64,000 nt of DNA from Sporolactobacillus sp. THM7-4 (GTDB lineage: Bacteria; Bacillota; Bacilli; Bacillales; Sporolactobacillaceae), in contig NZ_SEMD01000004.1 in the NCBI RefSeq assembly GCF_004153165.1, forward strand, positions 124,001-188,000. The letters are read 5' to 3'. The position numbers were made by a program, and so were the translations under genes. Below the pieces are notes generated by a model that worked only from the letters and a program-made list of their open reading frames with translations, had not been told where the DNA came from and ran no database searches. Shown here piece after piece: positions 62,242 to 64,000 of this stretch (the first letter of the stretch is position 1; every line of letters begins with the position of its first letter).

Positions 62242-63900
62242 ATGACTTCTTCACTGGATATGCTGTTTCGCATGTGCGAGCGGGCGGCGTTGCTCCTGAC
62301 GCTGCTGTTTCTGCTGACACGGATCCCGCGGTTTAAGGAAATCTTTCAGCGCGAGAATCATTCGCTGTTTGAGATGACGGTGATTACAGGGATCTTTACT
62401 GTGTTCGCGGTGCTCAGTTCGTATTCGGGGATTCCGGTGGACGGTTCGCTCGTCAATATCCGGATCGTGACGGTTGTCTCAAGTGGAATTCTGTTCGGGC
62501 CGGTCGTCGGGATGATTACTGGATTTGTCGCCGGACTGCATCGTTACCTGATTGACATCGGCGGCGTCACCAGCGTGCCCTGTTTTATTTCCAGTGCCAT
62601 TGCCGGAGTGGTTTCCGGACTGATTCACATCCGGGTAAAGAAGTCCAGTCGCTGGATTTATGGGATTGCCACCGGCATGGCCTGCGAGACTCTGACGATG
62701 GTGCTGATTTTGCTGATGACGCCTTCGCTTGCCGTCGGCTGGTCCATTGTGTCGCGGATTGCGTTTCCAATGATTGCCGGTGAACTGAACGTTGGCCTGA
62801 TCGTCCTGCTCATTCAGAGTGTGGAGGGCGAACGGGACCGGATCGCGTCGCGGCAGGCGAAACTGGCACTCGACATTGCCAATCAGACGCTGCCTTATTT
62901 CCGGCGGATCAATAGTGAATCGCTGAAAAAGATCTGCACGATTATCAAGGATAAGATTCATGCGGACGCGACGGCGATGACGGACACGAAAGATGTGCTC
63001 GCTTATGTCGGATATGGGGAAGAACGCTATCACATCGGCGGCGGTGTCGTCAGCGATATCACAAAGGAGGCAATCCGAACGGGCAGGATCACGGTCGCCC
63101 ATTTTGAAGCCGAGCATCACATCCCTGGCATCAAAGACATTCTCATCATGCCGCTGAAAGAGAATGACGAAGTGACGGGGACACTGAAAATTTATTTTAA
63201 AAAAGCGTATGTCATGACCGACTCGATGCAGGCGATGGCGATCGGGCTGTCGCAGATTATTTCGACGCTAATGGAAGTCTCGCGCGTTCAGGAGATGAAG
63301 GATGCGGCGAGCAGGGCGGAGCTTAAGGCATTGCAGACGAAAATCAACCCGCACTTTTTATTTAACGCGCTGAACACGATCGCATCGCTGACACGCACCA
63401 ATCCTGCCAAAGCACGGGAACTGATCATCAAACTGTCCGCGTACATGCGTTACAATCTGGAACTAACGGATGATCGGATTGACATCAATAAAGAGATTGA
63501 ACAGGTTAAAGACTATGTCGCGATTGAGCAGGCCCGGTTCGGCAGCCGGGTGAATGTCCGGTATGATATTGAGGCGGAGGACGTCCGGATTCCAAGCCTG
63601 ATTCTTCAGCCACTCGTTGAAAATGCGATTAAGCATGGCATCCTGAAGTCCAAAGCGCCAGGGCTGGTTACGATCTCCGCAAAAGATCTGGGGGACCGGA
63701 TTCGAATCGCGGTGACTGACACCGGTCCAGGCATCGACCGGAAAGTGATCGACGACGTCTATAAAGATCAGATGTCCGAAAAGAAGATCGGTTTGTACAA
63801 TGTGCATCAGCGGGTCCGGCTGATTTACGGGAAAGGGCTGGTGATCCGGCGGCTGTCTCCGGGCACCGAGATATACTTTGATATCGGGAAGGCGGGTTAA
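62242..63900 (+). CDS. lytS: LytS-type sensor histidine kinase
   Basis: 552 residues. Six or so N-terminal membrane segments form the 5TM-LYT sensor (about 1-195, with G-I-L-F-G-P-V-V-G and H-R-Y). A GAF-like domain (about 205-345), a His_kinase domain with the phosphoacceptor in INPHFLFNALNTI (about 370-382) and an ATPase domain with QPLVENAIKHG and D-T-G-P-G-I-D follow. LytS/BtsS kinases sense pyruvate or cell-wall or membrane state and control lrgAB or uptake genes. AGGAGGTGA precedes the ATG at 62242; TTG 62236 is too near. A response regulator follows after 1 bp. The sensed signal here is unknown. Confidence 0.9.
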   Translation: MTSSLDMLFRMCERAALLLTLLFLLTRIPRFKEIFQRENHSLFEMTVITGIFTVFAVLSSYSGIPVDGSLVNIRIVTVVSSGILFGPVVGMITGFVAGLHRYLIDIGGVTSVPCFISSAIAGVVSGLIHIRVKKSSRWIYGIATGMACETLTMVLILLMTPSLAVGWSIVSRIAFPMIAGELNVGLIVLLIQSVEGERDRIASRQAKLALDIANQTLPYFRRINSESLKKICTIIKDKIHADATAMTDTKDVLAYVGYGEERYHIGGGVVSDITKEAIRTGRITVAHFEAEHHIPGIKDILIMPLKENDEVTGTLKIYFKKAYVMTDSMQAMAIGLSQIISTLMEVSRVQEMKDAASRAELKALQTKINPHFLFNALNTIASLTRTNPAKARELIIKLSAYMRYNLELTDDRIDINKEIEQVKDYVAIEQARFGSRVNVRYDIEAEDVRIPSLILQPLVENAIKHGILKSKAPGLVTISAKDLGDRIRIAVTDTGPGIDRKVIDDVYKDQMSEKKIGLYNVHQRVRLIYGKGLVIRRLSPGTEIYFDIGKAG

Positions 63901-63901
63901 G

Positions 63902-64000
63902 ATGAAAGGAATCATTGTGGAGGATGAACTGCCGGCAATGGAGGAACTGCGATATCTGATCGAGACATACAGTTCGATTGAGATTACTGACACGTTCAGT
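63902..64000 (+). CDS. LytTR-type response regulator, N-terminal part
   Basis: Only 33 codons lie inside the window. The start M-K-G-I-I-V-E-D-E-L-P-A-M-E-E-L is a receiver-domain beginning with the acidic pair E-D-E. It starts one base after the lytS stop, so it is the partner regulator of the kinase. The LytTR DNA-binding domain expected from this pairing lies beyond the window and is inferred, not seen. Confidence 0.85.
   Translation, partial: MKGIIVEDELPAMEELRYLIETYSSIEITDTFS

Overview
The window reads as the chromosome of a low-to-moderate-GC, endospore-forming Firmicute of the order Bacillales. Three things suggest this: Bacillus-type gene neighbourhoods (ypiA-ypiB-ypjB, alaR-alaT, an S-box-controlled sulfate operon), strong AGGAGG ribosome sites with many GTG and TTG starts, and a sporulation gene (ypjB). 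In Bacillus the qcrABC cytochrome bc complex genes lie between ypiB and ypjB. Here ypjB follows ypiB directly, which fits a mainly fermentative spore former such as Sporolactobacillus or a relative. That placement is an inference. I saw no rRNA, tRNA, insertion sequence, prophage or CRISPR array.

Region 1 (1-9.1 kb) is housekeeping: a TPR protein end, ypiB, ypjB, a membrane zinc metallopeptidase, queT, the fetAB exporter (minus), a keto-pentenoate hydratase homologue, a 5'-3' exonuclease, a fructosamine-kinase-family protein (minus) and an FAD amine/amino-acid oxidoreductase. Region 2 (9.3-20.1 kb) is a glycogen operon, glgB-glgA-glgC-glgD-glgP plus a GH13 neopullulanase-type enzyme, covering synthesis, phosphorolysis and debranching. 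A 519-bp gap splits it in two. Region 3 (20.3-28.6 kb) holds threonine aldolase, an L-2-hydroxyacid dehydrogenase, ilvE, plsX, metA and a chemoreceptor with unusual topology.

Region 4 (28.7-37.0 kb) is a SAM-riboswitch-controlled sulfate assimilation operon: ferredoxin, cysH, cysP, sat, cysC, ferredoxin-type sulfite reductase, a DUF3906 protein, and the three siroheme genes sumT, sirB and sirC. It takes sulfate to sulfide and also makes the siroheme the reductase needs. Region 5 (37.3-42.7 kb) is a branched-chain amino acid ABC importer (livJ-HMGF) with a hairpin between the binding protein and the permeases. Region 6 (42.9-53.1 kb) holds a condensation-type acyltransferase, codBA, a quinol nitric-oxide reductase, an MFS transporter and a MATE exporter. 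Region 7 (53.4-58.2 kb) is a sugar-acid catabolic cluster: IclR regulator, MFS importer, two-subunit UxaA-type dehydratase and a DapA-family aldolase, with a CcpA (cre) site in front of the importer. Region 8 (58.4-64 kb) holds a gpmA homologue, alaRT, and a LytS/LytT-type two-component pair cut by the window end.

The least explained feature is a set of five intergenic tandem-repeat arrays, all between 47.3 and 62.1 kb, in three sequence families (A, B, C) with 19-21 bp periods. The largest has 24 units in exact 21-bp register (59291-59787). Another of 16 units (61718-62043) sits between perfect 34-bp direct repeats. The families share sequence modules with each other. Two arrays flank norZ, one lies inside the sugar-acid operon, and one abuts what looks like a gene remnant. 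Their function is unknown to me and they are the main candidates for follow-up.
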